Source: Sphaerolaimus hirsutus (Eukaryota > Nematoda > Chromadorea > Monhysterida > Sphaerolaimidae). Taken from it: a DNA stretch of 64,000 nt. This document shows positions 43,740 to 55,377 of this stretch, piece after piece. The translations under genes were made by a program, and so were the position numbers. Positions within the stretch are counted from its first letter, which is position 1. Every line of letters starts with the position of its first letter. The DNA lies in assembly GCA_964036195.1 (NCBI GenBank), contig OZ038450.1:24147208-24211207 (forward strand). The letters are read 5' to 3'. The notes under the pieces were generated by a model that was given only the letters and a program-made list of their open reading frames with translations, did not search any database and was not told the origin of the DNA.

Positions 43740-44640
43740 TTCAGTTTTTGCATGATCCCATGGGTTCATCAGGAAGCCAAACATCATATTGAAAAAAATT
43801 TAGTATGCACCCAAGACTGTGTGAAGACCAATTTCCTGAACCTGTAAAGGGCACATTTGGATGATACACTCATTTCCAGTGACAGTATAGATCAACATCT
43901 GGAACGCATTCAATTAGTGCTTGAATGATTGAGATGGTCAAATCTCAAATTAGGACCAAAAAGTCCTTCTTTTTAGTGAAAAAGTTGTACTACCTGGGTC
44001 ATGACATCAGTGCTGATGGAATAATCTAGTTGACAGGGCTTGTCAGCAATTATGTTGCAAACAAATAAGGAAGATAAAGAAGTGCACTGCAAAAATTGGT
44101 CCACTGCTCAACTGGAGGCATTAGCAATCACCTTTGCATTGTGAAGACTTTGCCCCATGATTTAAGGGCAAAACATAATTTTTCAAACAGACAATAAAGG
44201 AGTAGCATACCACTCACAACATGCATCCATTTGAGAAAGGTGTGCAATGTACCTGCAGAAGAAAATTTCCAGAATTGAACACAATGATGTTTGAACACTG
44301 TTTGATTGGTACAATGCCAAATTGCTGAACATACATGAATATCAACTGCAATCCAATGGTTTGGTGGAAAGATCTTTACAGTTGATCTTGGAAACATTGC
44401 GTACCACCTGGAAAGATGTCCCAATTGGGTAGAAAAACTTCCATTAGCAACACTGAAAAAAATTTATAGCAAGGTCACTCAGAAATCACCATTTTTGCTC
44501 ATGATTCATACACTACCATGGCATCCATATTTTGGCTCAACAAATATTGAAAACTTTCCAAACAGAATCCATCGAAATTGTGGCAAAGAGCAAAGTTTGC
44601 CTCTGATAATAAACCACACACACAAAGTTCATTCGCGCAG
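43740..44640 (+). pseudogene. Degenerate Ty3/gypsy-like pol relic
   Basis: Fragments of retroelement polymerase are readable in shifting frames. LDD is followed by an ISSDSIDQHLERIQLVLE-type stretch (43857-43920), then YYLGHDISADGI (43988-44023). An RNase H-like STAQLEALAI segment lies at about 44098-44127 and an integrase-like LQSNGLVERSL at about 44346-44380. Order (RT, RNase H, integrase) and motifs fit Ty3/gypsy. Several stops and frameshifts; no LTRs seen. Confidence 0.7.
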
Positions 44641-44699
44641 AAATTTTTGTGTATTTTTCACTGCGCGTAACAAACGATTAGAGCTAGGGGGCTGATAAC

Positions 44700-46059
44700 G
44701 GTATCAAAAGAAAGCCCATACATTTATTTACCAACGTCTGAATTTTCAACCCCCTAGGTTTAACGTGTCCCAGTTGAAAGCCACCCAAACAAAATTAGTG
44801 CATATTAAAGTATGCTCGCCAAGAAGTAAATGAACAACATTTTACTTCCTGGGAGTTGTTTTTGATGGTCATAGTGGTTTAGCAGCTTATGCCACCTTCA
44901 ATCAAAGGCAGTGTTTGAAAGAGTACCCATAGACCAAAGTATTTCTGTAGGGGATGAAGATCTGTCCCCCTCATGTGGCACCATGGGTTTGATCATATGA
45001 AAAGTTGAAAATGAAAAAAAATCATTCTTTTTTCATCACAGTAAATAATGACAAAATTGCTTGCAAGCCAATCCACAGGCCCTCTATTGAGGTTTGCCAC
45101 TTCAGCATGTGGAATTCACAAGGTTTTGGCCTGAAACTAACTGGAATATGTGGTTATACAGCCATTGGCACCACACAAGCTAGTTTGCATGGTTCCTCAT
45201 TAAAAACTCATATTTTGGTTTTCAAAAGGTTTAATACTGGGTCAGAATCACTTAAAATGGCTGCCATCTTTGTTTTTTTTGTTAGTTTTCATGTTATAAA
45301 GTCATTATTGAATACTCCTGAAAAATGCTGCAGACAAAATATTTTTTTTGTGTGGAATGAGTACACATTTATAAAACATGGGGTTAATGGCATGTGATGG
45401 AGAAAATTATACTGTATTTTTTGGTACATTTTGATTATTTTTAGTGATCACGTACATTTAAAAAAATAAATTTTGTATTATTCATTAAAATATTTTTATT
45501 TATTCTATGTTTCATTTTAGATAATATCCCTCCGCCAAATATGTGTAGTTTTTCAATCTCTTTCATTTCGTTGTTGTGGAAATGAGCAATATATAAGTAC
45601 AAAAAAAATTTTTAAAAATGTATATCACATGAAATTATTTTTAAGATAGTTTTTACTGAACATATAGCTGCAATTTTTGCACATATTACAACAGCTACTT
45701 TTAACTTGCAAAAAAAAAGAATGGGAACTATAAAATTGTATTCAATTATTGCACCAAAAATGAAAACAATTTTTTAAGAATACTAACAAAGATGAAAACT
45801 CAAATGGCAAAACTGAAAACAGACAAACAGCCTCAATTTGTTCTCTCATGGTCCAGACATCAAGCAAATGTTGTCAGCCAGCACTGATTTCAGGTTTACA
45901 AAAAAATTATTGTGGGACAAATTTTCAGCAAATAAAGCTTGCTATGAGATTGCATAGGTATTGTGCATCAAGAGCAACAACACAGGAAAAAATCTGAAAA
46001 ATAAAAAAAACATTTTATTTTATTTAATGAAACATGTTCTGGTTATTTCCACATGTTAA
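44700..46059. other. Spacer containing dispersed repeat copy b
   Basis: 45163-45425 matches 3809-4110; the rest is AT-rich and unrecognised. The 130-codon frame at 45005-45397 shows no domain. Confidence 0.45.
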
Positions 46060-46355
46060 ATGGCGATTAGCATTTAAAACAATGGCCGATTTTATGAAAA
46101 TATAATTAAATATTATCTCAGAAAATCTCCCAAGAAAAAAATATAATTAAATCTCTTGGGTCATTTTCGAAAATATAATTAAATCTCTGAGAAAATCTCT
46201 TGCCGTTCAAAAAAATCACATAAAATCTCTCAACTTAAATTACCTGAATTAAAATACCTTATGATTTAATCTATAGGTATCTCAAGGTGTTTGGACCAGA
46301 GGCGTCTGTTTGAGTAGATATTACATAACTTACAGCTTTGTGTTGTTTCAGCTTT

Positions 46356-46681
46356 TACTACCACATACTAAATACCACCTTTTTATCTAAATAATCAACA
46401 AAAATATGATTTAGGTGCATTTTTACTCATGATAGAATGCATCACTTCCACGTGTGAAGATCGGGCCGGGACCGGGACTGGGGTTTGGGACCGGGACTGG
46501 GTGGTTGGGATAGGGACCGGGACCGCCCCAGTCCCGACATTTTGCCGAACCATGTACTGGGACCGCGGTCCCGTTTGAAACCTAACTACCACCTACTATT
46601 TATCTAAATAATAAACAAAAATAAAATTTAGGTACATTTTTCGTCATAATATAATACATTACTTTCACGTGTGAAGATCGA
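46356..46681. mobile_element. Y3 between ~100-bp direct repeats
   Basis: Y3 (about 46463-46584: GGGCCGGGACCGGGACTGGG.. CCGCGGTCCC.. AACCTA) is flanked by two diverged direct copies, 46356-46462 and 46585-46681, both ending CACGTGTGAAGATC. Confidence 0.55.
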
Positions 46682-46745
46682 CACAGTATTTATCAGATGA
46701 CTTTTTTCACCAAATTTTGGTAACTGTATTTGCAAAGCATGCAGT

Positions 46746-47045
46746 CAACTTTTTAGTTGTTAAAACATATTTATATTTACTCAAAAATAGATATACTAGA
46801 GTACTGAGTAAATACATTCACATTTCCCCTGAAAAAAGTACCAGTACTCTATTTTATGTATTCTTTTTGAAAGTATTCGAGTACAGAGAATGTATTTCAG
46901 ATGGACTTTTTATAGGCTCTTTCATGCCATAGAACATAAAAAAGGGAGAGAAGAAACTTAAAATAGGTGCAAAAATAACCAAAAATGGGTATATTAGCAC
47001 ATATATATAGTTCAAAATAGCTGAAATTAAGCAAAAAAGCACACG
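46746..47045. mobile_element. Family B relic B9
   Basis: TAGTTGTTAAAACATATTTA.. and ACTAGAGTACTGAGTAAATA resemble the left part of B7; the right terminus is missing. Confidence 0.45.
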
Positions 47046-47244
47046 AACTAGTGAATTTGAAGGTGAAAATTGACAAATATAGAGATTTTCTCGAGAGATT
47101 TTCTCAATCAGAAAAAAATATAATTAAATCTCTCTGGAAAATCGTGGAAAAAATATAAATCTCTAAAAATCTTATATTTTCTGAGATTTTCTGAGATTTT
47201 TTAAATATAAATCCCCCAGAGATTTTTTCAATGCTAATGGCGAT

Positions 47245-48565
47245 GCGTAGGGCAATGTTGGTGATGTGTTGCCTCTGTTGGCTAAGTTTTCAAAAAGTGT
47301 TACCAAAGTCAAAATGTATCCAAAAATGTGACTTGCCAAAATCATTAATCACACATCATTACAATGATTGAAAACTAAAAATGCAAACTTACACGTTTTG
47401 AAAACTGTATGGCGACGCGTCGCCGTTGAGTTTTATGGTGAGTTCTCAAAAAAGAACATTGAAAACTCGCTTGTGTGGATACATTACAGGACAGCAATGA
47501 CACAATCAGCAAGTTATTCAATGTCAGTTTGATCATGCAAATCGTCATGGTTGCTGCTGGACCATTCACTGATGCTTTTGCACATTGCATCCTGCCTAGA
47601 AGCATCGCAGGTGCTGACACCATTAACTGGTGCCAAGGTGGTGGGCACACTGCCATTTTCATGTGCAATTGTTTCAAAGGCTGGCTACATGAGTCACCTG
47701 ACTCAATGCTTCAGCTATTGCTTGCCATTTTGAAATGACCTCCTAGAAGGGGTGCTGGGAGGCAATGGAAGCTTTGTCCCAAATGCCATCCCCAAGCATG
47801 GGTAGCAATAATTGTGGTCAACATGTGGCAGCACTATAACTGAGCTGTGGGCTGCTGCCCAACAGGTCCACCATCCAGAGAGCTGGCCTTGCTAGCTAAT
47901 TCTGTGGCCAATGCTCACATTGTGCCCCAGTGAGCCTAATATCACTGAAAATATTGCATTCAATTGGGAAGTAAGTTGGGATGTATCATGATTAGTATCA
48001 CTATTGTTTTGTTAATCAATTTATTGTGCATATTCCCACACATTATATGGTCAAGTCACACTCATATTGTATTTATTGAGGCAGGCAATGAACACCCACA
48101 GTGCACTTGAAATTAAGGAATTTGCAACACTCAAAAATTTGATATTGAGCATGTGCCAGCATGAAAAACTGACATATCTGAAGTGTGGTTATCAGTGCCA
48201 GACAAGCTGGCTCACATGCATATGCATTTGCAACTTTTTTGGAAGGCCAGGATGTCCTGCAGGATGGTGATAAAACAGAGACAATACCCAGTGTACAGTG
48301 TCCTTTCCCACAATACATACATGAGGCTGCCATAATTGTAAGTAGTACCACCTCTTACTCTGTAAAATGCTTGTGCTATGGGTTTTTTGCAGTCAGCACA
48401 AATACTGGACAACCTGGGGCCAGTCCTGCAAGCAAGTACTTTACTCTTGGCTCTTGACCTGACTCTTGACTTTGCACTTGACTTTTAGCATTTGACTGGA
48501 GCATTACCCACAATTTATTATTGTGTTACATTGATACTGTTGTTTGAAAGATCTGAGAAAAGAAA
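47245..48565. other. Unassigned region
   Basis: The start (to about 47480) resembles 5980-6137 (GGCGACGCGTCGCC and TTTTCAAAAA). 47480-48400 is slightly richer in GC with short frames (87 and 90 codons) that match no family I know. 48416-48485 resembles the T1 end (GGGGCCAGTCCTGCAAG). Confidence 0.4.
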
Positions 48566-48970
48566 TACTGTATTACCTCGAAATACCCCCATGGGAGTTT
48601 ATTATTTCGCCAGCAAAATTTGAGGGGGGGGGGTTAATTTGAGGAGGGGTTAATTCAAGGTTTTTTTATATTATTTTGTCAGAAATTTTCATTAAATTCA
48701 TAGTTAAGAATACGCTGTTTATTACACAAAAACGGTAATAAACGTGAGCAAATAGGTTATATTGGGGCTATAGAAGTACATCTGTACACAAATGAGCGAG
48801 TAAGTGTAGCTGCGATGCAAATAAGTAGTAATAAATACATCATGCACATCGCATACATGATGTACATCATTCCGGAGGGGTGGTATTTCAAGGGGAGGTT
48901 TATTATTTCCCCAGTCCATTTTGAGGGGGGGGGTTAATTCAAGGGGGGTATAATTCGCGGTAATACGGTA
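48566..48970. mobile_element. MITE I5
   Basis: TACTGTATTACCTCGAAATA to GCGGTAATACGGTA with G-run arms. The interior (48670-48880) is AT-rich and shares GCATGTACATC-like words with I7 and I2. Confidence 0.7.
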
Positions 48971-49267
48971 ATAGCGAAAAAAATAAACATAATACAACCT
49001 TTGAACTCCAGGCAGCTGAGACAGCGAAGACACAGATGCAAAAGGATGAAAATAGTGTGACAAGAATCAATATTGCACAAATAGAAGGGTACGACATTGC
49101 GAATAATGGCTTGAGAAAGCATCCCAAAAACATTGTGAGGAACCGCAAAATGGACATGAGAAATATGCTTGGTACATTAATACAATTCGGTATTTTTTTC
49201 ACAACACTTTCAAACAATCTAATTAGGTAACCTACTTACGAATATTTACTACTTAACAATATCATAC

Positions 49268-49387
49268 TACCGTATTACCTCGAATCATCTCCCCTTGAAT
49301 TAACCCCCCCCCCCTCGAATTATCCCCCCCTCAAATTTTGCTGGCGAAATAATAAACCCCCTGGGGGTATTTTGAGGTAATACGGTA
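49268..49387. mobile_element. Short MITE I6
   Basis: A 120-bp copy of family I reduced to its arms: TACCGTATTACCTCGAATCA to TTTTGAGGTAATACGGTA. Confidence 0.75.
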
Positions 49388-49500
49388 TTCAAAAGCTATT
49401 GGTATGTTGGGAAAGTTTTTGCCATTTCCTGATTGTCTCTCATTGGATCATGTATGACTACCCAAGTGAGTATCAGCTAGGTAAGATGTATAAGCTGGGA

Positions 49501-49910
49501 TACCGTATATCTTTAAATAAGTCCCCCGCAGAGTTTTTTTTCATCAGAATTTTTTGAGGGGGGACTTATTCGCGGGGGGGGGGGGGTTATATGAGGGGGG
49601 AGTTATTTTTTTCATCTGAATTTTCAGTAAATTGTACGACTAAGTTACTTGGTAACATAAATTATTTATAGGAATACAAAATTCACAATTCAAGCAGTCA
49701 AATCAATGTACCTAAGTCCACTCTAGCTGCAAGGTAATACATATATTTACATAATAAATACATACTGTATATCCTCGAATAAGTCCCCTGGGGAGTTAGT
49801 TTTTTGTCAGTGTTTTTGAGGGGGAGTTATTCAAGGGTGGGGATTTATTCAAGTGGGGGGAGTTATTTTTTCCTCATAACTTATAGGACAACTTGCAGGT
49901 AGGTAGGTGT
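49501..49910. mobile_element. Two family J copies in tandem (J1, J2)
   Basis: TACCGTATATCTTTAAATAA at 49501 and TACTGTATATCCTCGAATAA at 49763 each begin AAGTCCCC..GGGGGAGTTATT blocks. J1's following sequence (TTCACAATTCAAGCAGT, 49682-49700) recurs in J3 at 63972. Right ends were not found. Confidence 0.55.
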
Positions 49911-49918
49911 GTATACAC

Positions 49919-50555
49919 TAGTGATGGAAAAGCGCCAGAAAAAAGGGCGCCAGGCGCCAATGGCGCCATGGCGCCATTCAGAAACTGGGCGCCAAGCGCC
50001 AAGGGCGCCACAGAAAAAGGGCGCCAGGCGCCAAGGGCGCCATGGCGCCATTCGGAAAGTTGGCGCCAGGCGTCAAGGGCGTCACGGAAAGAGGGCGCCA
50101 AGCGCCAAGGGCGCCATGGCGCCATTTGAAAATTAGGGCGCCAGGCGCCAAGGGCGCCAGGATAAAAAAGTGTCTATGTGTTTTAGTGCAATCTGATGAT
50201 CTCATCGCGCTGGTGCAAGGCCATTGGTGCATTTCCATCATTAGGTTGCATTAAAACACAACAAAATCCACCTCAAATTGGTTGTGCAGGATGCATTTTT
50301 GACGCTCCACAACTAAAGTTCCATTTGACGCCAGCGCAATATCACCATTCCAACACAAAATCAAAATAAAACCAAAAAAATCACCAGGACAAACGTTAGT
50401 TGTGCAAAACCTATTTATAAAACTGCGCGACCAAAATTGGTTGTGTGGCAGAACGTGTCGTGAGCCAAATTTTTTGGTAAAAACTGACAAACTTTCCTGA
50501 CTGACCATGTGCACTTTGGCATTGGCGCCATTTTTCATGTGTTTTTCCATCACTT
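49919..50555. mobile_element. hAT-like MITE F3 (GGCGCC-filled)
   Basis: TAGTGATGGAAAAGCGCC to GTTTTTCCATCACT. About a dozen GGCGCC or GGCGCCA words in 49930-50160 and one near 50524. Flanks do not show a preserved duplication. Confidence 0.7.
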
Positions 50556-50907
50556 GCTCCAACCCAGCCTTCACATTCACATTGGGGTATGAAACAACAT
50601 AGGATCATAACAGAAAGCATTGACATTTTAAATATCCATTGCCTATGTTGTGACGATATAATTTCTGACAGTCATATCGATATGTGGCTTTTAAGCATAT
50701 ATTTACATGCAACCGCTTCTTCAGCATTTAATTAAAGATGTATGCAGTCAAAATGTAAAAGTTTATGCACTAACCATGGTCAAAACATTACAGAAACAGT
50801 GGCACTTACTGAAGGCATATATAGTGATACTGACCTGTACTGGCAAGTGCTCAAATTCTTTCTGGTTGATTTATGTCAGGTTCTGACAGAATGCAGGGTG
50901 AACAACG
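50556..50907. other. Unassigned spacer
   Basis: No gene or clear repeat seen. Confidence 0.35.
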
Positions 50908-51399
50908 TAACGATAGCAAACCCCCCAGAAAAAAGTATTTATATTTTTAAGTGTTTTTTTCTAAAATGACTTTTCGAATTTTCGAATTTTTTCCCAAAAT
51001 ACTTTTTGAATTTTCGGCATCAAAACGGCCAACGTACAACAGGATTGAACGATACAAATATCTGATGGACCCCCGCCCTAAAATGTCACAGCTGATTTCA
51101 ACAATGAGTCTGCCGCGGACGCAATTTCAACGTTTTTGACGTGTGTTTTTTGATAAGTTACACATTTTGAGACGCGCCGCATGTGAATTGTCGATTGATT
51201 TTGTGCATAGAGCTTAAGAGTGTGATTTGTGGCCTTGATTTCCCTGAAAAATTTGAAAAGTATTTTTGAATTTTTTGAAGAAAACAAATCGATTTTAAAG
51301 TGTTTTTTCCAAGGGTGAAAAAAAAATTCAAAAAGTCTGAAAAAATTTGAAAAATTTTGAAAAGTTTTCGAATTTTTGAAATTTTTTATGCCATCGTTA
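50908..51399. mobile_element. hAT-like MITE H3
   Basis: TAACGATAGC to GCCATCGTTA; AATTTTCGAATTTT and AAAAATTTGAAAAATTTTG words at both ends; flanks share 5 of 8 bases. Confidence 0.65.
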
Positions 51400-51511
51400 T
51401 AAGAATGAAACAGTGCCTGAATGCTGCAAACATGCCAGGTGGCAGCCTATTCAAATTAAGCAGAAGCAAGCATTTGGTTAGTTGTGAAATCTATTTGAGA
51501 GTAAATATAAT

Positions 51512-51780
51512 ACCATATATACTCAAATAACCCCCCTATCCTGAATAATTCCCCTCTCTGAAAGATTCCCTTGTTAGATGAGTGAAAAAACAATTATTCC
51601 CCCCTTGAATAATCCTGCCCTTTAATATATGATAAAGTTTTTGTGTTCAATCTGAATAAAAATCGCATTTTATTTAATAAATACAGCATATTTCATGAAA
51701 TCAATTAATATAAACATGCTTGAAATTTTTCATGAAACAATTATTCCCCCTTTTAATAGGTAGTTCACCCCTCAAAAACG
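51512..51780. mobile_element. Eroded I/J-type element
   Basis: TACCATATATACTCAAATAA start, then CCCCCC and TTCCCC runs with AATAAT words. No matching right end. Confidence 0.45.
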
Positions 51781-51799
51781 CCTGATGAAAAAATAATTC

Positions 51800-51982
51800 C
51801 CATAAGAACAGATATGAAACTGTGCTTCAGTTCCGACATGAAATCTTGCGCTATGGAACCATGCACTCAACACAACAAATGGCTTACATTTATCTACTCC
51901 CATACCAAATTTGAGCAGACTTTGTTCAAAATTGACGTGTTGGGAGCAAATTGAATCCATGCTCCTGACGTGCGCCACCCTG
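51800..51982. mobile_element. S3: solo arm of a CAGGGTGGC-type MITE
   Basis: Ends GTGCGCCACCCTG followed by TA; inverse of the first part of S2. Confidence 0.5.
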
Positions 51983-52174
51983 TATTTCATTTTCACACCA
52001 AATAAACACTATTATTGATGTGATATTTTTTCAAATTAAATTTTGTAAATTCAAAAAATGTTAAATTGTAAAATTTGCCCATATTTGAAAATGCTACCAG
52101 TTTACTGCTCCTTAAGTGAAAACTGACACTTGCAGGTGGAAAACCTTACAATCTACAAAAGCAATTTTTTGCAG

Positions 52175-52333
52175 GTATTGTACTGGATTTGCGCAATGTG
52201 ACCAACATAATCCTGGGTGGACCAGAAAACGGGGTAGTGATGTACATGAACATGGATGTGTGGATCGGAGGACAGCTGCACTACCCAGGCCCATTTCCAG
52301 AATTGATGCAACATGTCCAAAATGCACATCTGA
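52175..52333 (+). other. Possible cysteine/histidine-rich exon
   Basis: A TTTTTTGCAG acceptor and a GTAAGG donor bracket 159 bases (a multiple of three). They are open in a frame with Cys/His pairs: YCTGFAQC, DQH, HEHGC and CPKC. It has the look of a zinc-binding exon and lies outside the identified repeats. Neighbouring exons were not found; no family is recognised. Confidence 0.3.
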
Positions 52334-52517
52334 GTAAGGGTGCAATTATTTTTAGTTTTTAAGTGCATGTAAAAAATTTCAAACCAAAACTATACTCGAC
52401 GGTCCGCTATTATTTCGCCAGAAATTTTAGAAATTCCACATACGCAGACGTATAAAACACAACAAAATTATGTATTTAGGCTCAGCCCACATCTAAATCT
52501 ACCTTGTCTCTCAAATA

Positions 52518-53178
52518 TACTGTATTTTCTTGAATTAACCCCCCCCCCCTTGAATTAACCCCCTCAAAATACTCCCAGCTCTGAGCGACCGTAGGAAATA
52601 ATAAACCCCCCTCGAAATACCCCCACCTGAATAATCAGTAAAGAGAATGTAAACAACAAAACTGCAGTTTTTCATACCTGGGAAGACAAATTACAAATTC
52701 AAAGTCAAATACAAGCCAGGAATACAAAGTCAGATAGCACCCTGGGTACAGACTGCCATTGCTCTGAGCCCTGGGTGTGCAACATGGTGACCACACTGGC
52801 ATGAAACTTCTCAAGCCTACGTGAACCACCCGCCTCTGACTGTCCCACAATGGCACCCCCCTCGAACCTGCAGCAGCACCTCCAGTGACAGTGGCCCTCG
52901 CAGCATGCCCATCAATGTGTAGATGTGGGTCAGCACAGGCTGTATATAACATTATATATGCATAAACACTGTCTTAACATCACTCAGTCATTGGTTTTAA
53001 CATGTGTTCTGCATTATACAGATCATAAACTGCAGTATTTGTCATGTACATTCATTTTATGCTCCTTATGGGTGGGGTTATTTCGAGGGAGTGGTTTATT
53101 ATTTCTATAGCTAACTCAGGCCTGGGGGTATTTCGAGAGAGGGGTTAACACAAGGGGGTAATTCAAGGTAATACAGTA
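52518..53178. mobile_element. MITE I7
   Basis: TACTGTATTTTCTTGAATTA to AAGGTAATACAGTA with C-run and GGGG arms. The interior includes the GTTCTGC / CTGCAGTATTTGTCATGTAC block shared with I1. About 52640-52900 is extra sequence. Confidence 0.65.
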
Positions 53179-53246
53179 TATATGGACTTTGTATCACCTG
53201 AGATAAACCAGAAATAGCTAAATAAAGTGCTTCTCAATTATTCAGA

Positions 53247-53418
53247 CCAGGGGCCAGTCCTGCAAGTGGACATGTACTTTACTCTTGACTAGACTCTTGA
53301 CTTTTACCTTTGCTCTTGAATCTTAACTTGACCTGACTTTGCCACTTGCGGAAACAGCATAAGAGTCAAGTCAAAAGTCAAGAGTAAACTACTTGTCAAC
53401 TTGCAGGACTGCCCCTGG
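53247..53418. mobile_element. Short inverted-repeat element T1
   Basis: CCAGGGGCCAGTCCTGCAAG to CTTGCAGGACTGCCCCTGG, with ACTCTTGACT / AGTCAAGAGT words in opposite orientation. Related to family U by layout. Confidence 0.65.
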
Positions 53419-53621
53419 ACTGTCTCAAATAATCCAGTCGGTTAATCCTAAAATCCAGTCAGTTAATCAAATAATGAATCAGCTGCACTAATTCAGACCA
53501 CTCACCACCTCTCATTACACACAATATGCAAACACAACATAAGAAATGACAATAGCAAAAAGAGTTTAAATAGTAAAAATAGAATTTGAGAAGCAGTCAT
53601 ATCTATTTAAGTTCTTACAAC

Positions 53622-54659
53622 CAGGGTTGGTTTTATAAAAATTCATTTTAGTAAAATTGTATAAAAATTTTATTTTATTTTTATTTTATTCTTGTTTCAT
53701 TTTATTTTATTTTATTTTATTCCCAAAAGTCATTAATAAAATAAAATGACACTATTTTATAAAAATTTTACAAAAATTGTACAAAAATTGTACAAAAAAT
53801 CGAAATCATGCATGCAAGACCAGAAAAATGTTACAATTAGACCTATACATGAAAAACCGTGACAAATTTACCCCTTACTTTTCAAAATGGTTGTTTACCC
53901 TGTATTGTTAGCTGGCTGCAAGTGTTTAGTTACAATTATTGATAAAAATGGTGAGCATTTTCAGTAGAAGGATTACTGGAGTGTACTGGGCACATTTGTG
54001 AAATGTCATGCAAAGTGTCAATTGTCATGACAAATGTAAAAAGTAAAGTGTCAATTCTCATGCAAAATGTCAAGTGTCATGTCAAATTTCAAGCAAAGTA
54101 ACAATTGTCATTACAATTGCCATGCAAAGTGAAAATTGTGTATCCAAATGTTGTGTTTTTGTATCCATAGTATGTTTGGTATTTAAATCTAATGTTTTTC
54201 TATCCAAATGTTCACATAAGATTTGGATTCAACAACAACATAATTTGGATACAAAACATAAGATTTGGATACAATTTGCTTGACAATTGATAGTTTTATT
54301 TTTATATGCCATGACAACTTACACTTTACTTTACATTTGTCATGATGATTGACACTTTGCATGTCATTTTACATGACATTTTACACTTTACAAAGCTTGG
54401 AACTGCCCCCAGATCGATGAATAAACAGGTAGAAACTCAAGCAATGAGATAAAATTTTACAAAAAAAAACATGAATTTTTATACAATTTTACAGAAATAC
54501 GAATTTTTATACAATTTTACAAAAATTTTACAAAAATTCGAATTTTTATACAATTTTTATTTTTATTCTTAATTTTTCCATTTTATTTTATTTTATTCTT
54601 AAATTTTCCATTTTATTTTTATTTTATTTTTATTTTTTTCTGAGATTTTGCCAACCCTG
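53622..54659. mobile_element. hAT-like MITE E2
   Basis: CAGGGTTGGTTTTATAAAAA to TTTTGCCAACCCTG with exact TSD cttacaac (53614-53621, 54660-54667). Outer ATTTTATTTTATTTT and inner TGTCAATTGTCATG arms as in E1. Confidence 0.94.
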
Positions 54660-54678
54660 CTTACAACTGGAGCAAAAC

Positions 54679-55377
54679 TGGGGCCAGTTCCGCAAGTAGA
54701 CAAGTTAAGAGTTAAAAGTTAAGAGTTGAGTTAAAGGTTAAAAGTTGAGTCAAAAGTTGAGTTAAAAGTTAAGAGTTGAGGTAAAGGTTAAAAGTTGAGT
54801 CAAAAGTTGAGTTAAAAGTTAAGAGTTGAGTTAAAGGTTAAAAGTTGAGTCAAAAGTTGAGTTAAATGTTAAGAGTTGAGTTAAAGGTTAAAATGTGAGT
54901 TAAAAGTTGATTTAAAAGACAAATGGGTCATTCGTTGCAGAAGCGCGATACGCTGATCTTCAATCATATTTTGTCCCCGCACGGCCATTTTGAAACAACG
55001 TTCCGCGATTTTTTTTTTAGCGATAATTTTTTTGGATACGTTATTTTCAAATGTCGTGCATACAACATTGGCAGCATGCCAGCGAACAGCCGTATCAATA
55101 CCAATTTCACATTTTTATATTTTACCATCATTTTCCACTTGTCTCTTAACTCTCAACTCTCAACTCAACTCTTAACTCAACTCTTAACTCAACTCTTAAC
55201 TCTTAACTCAACTTTTAACCTTTAACTCCACTCTTAACATTTCACTCAACTTTTAACTCAACTCTTAAATTTTAACTTTTCTCTTAAACTTTAACTTTAC
55301 TCTTAACTCGCCATTTGTCATTTTACTCAACTATTAACTTTTAACTCTTAACTTGTCCACTTGCGGAACCGGCACCT
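54679..55377. mobile_element. Family U element U3 (AGAGTTAAAAGTTGAGT arms)
   Basis: TGGGGCCAGTTCCGCAAGTA to ACTTGCGGAACCGGCACCT. The left arm (54700-54915) is a purine-rich array of GAGTTAAAAGTTAAGAGTTG words; the right arm (55140-55360) is the inverse. The middle ~220 bp is unique. Confidence 0.75.

Larger units (their letters stand above)
46068..47236. mobile_element. hAT-like element R1 (TAGCATT ends)
   Basis: TAGCATTTAAAACAATGG to TTTTTCAATGCTA with exact TSD atggcgat (46060-46067, 47237-47244). AATATAATTAAATCTCT and GAGATTTTCTGAGATTTT words fill both ends. It hosts Y3 and a family B relic. Confidence 0.9.

Noticed and set aside
48067-48270. Cysteine-rich 67-codon frame (CGYQCQT..CPAGW)
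   Set aside because: The cysteine spacing resembles a transposon-associated domain only loosely, and flanking sequence shows no continuation.
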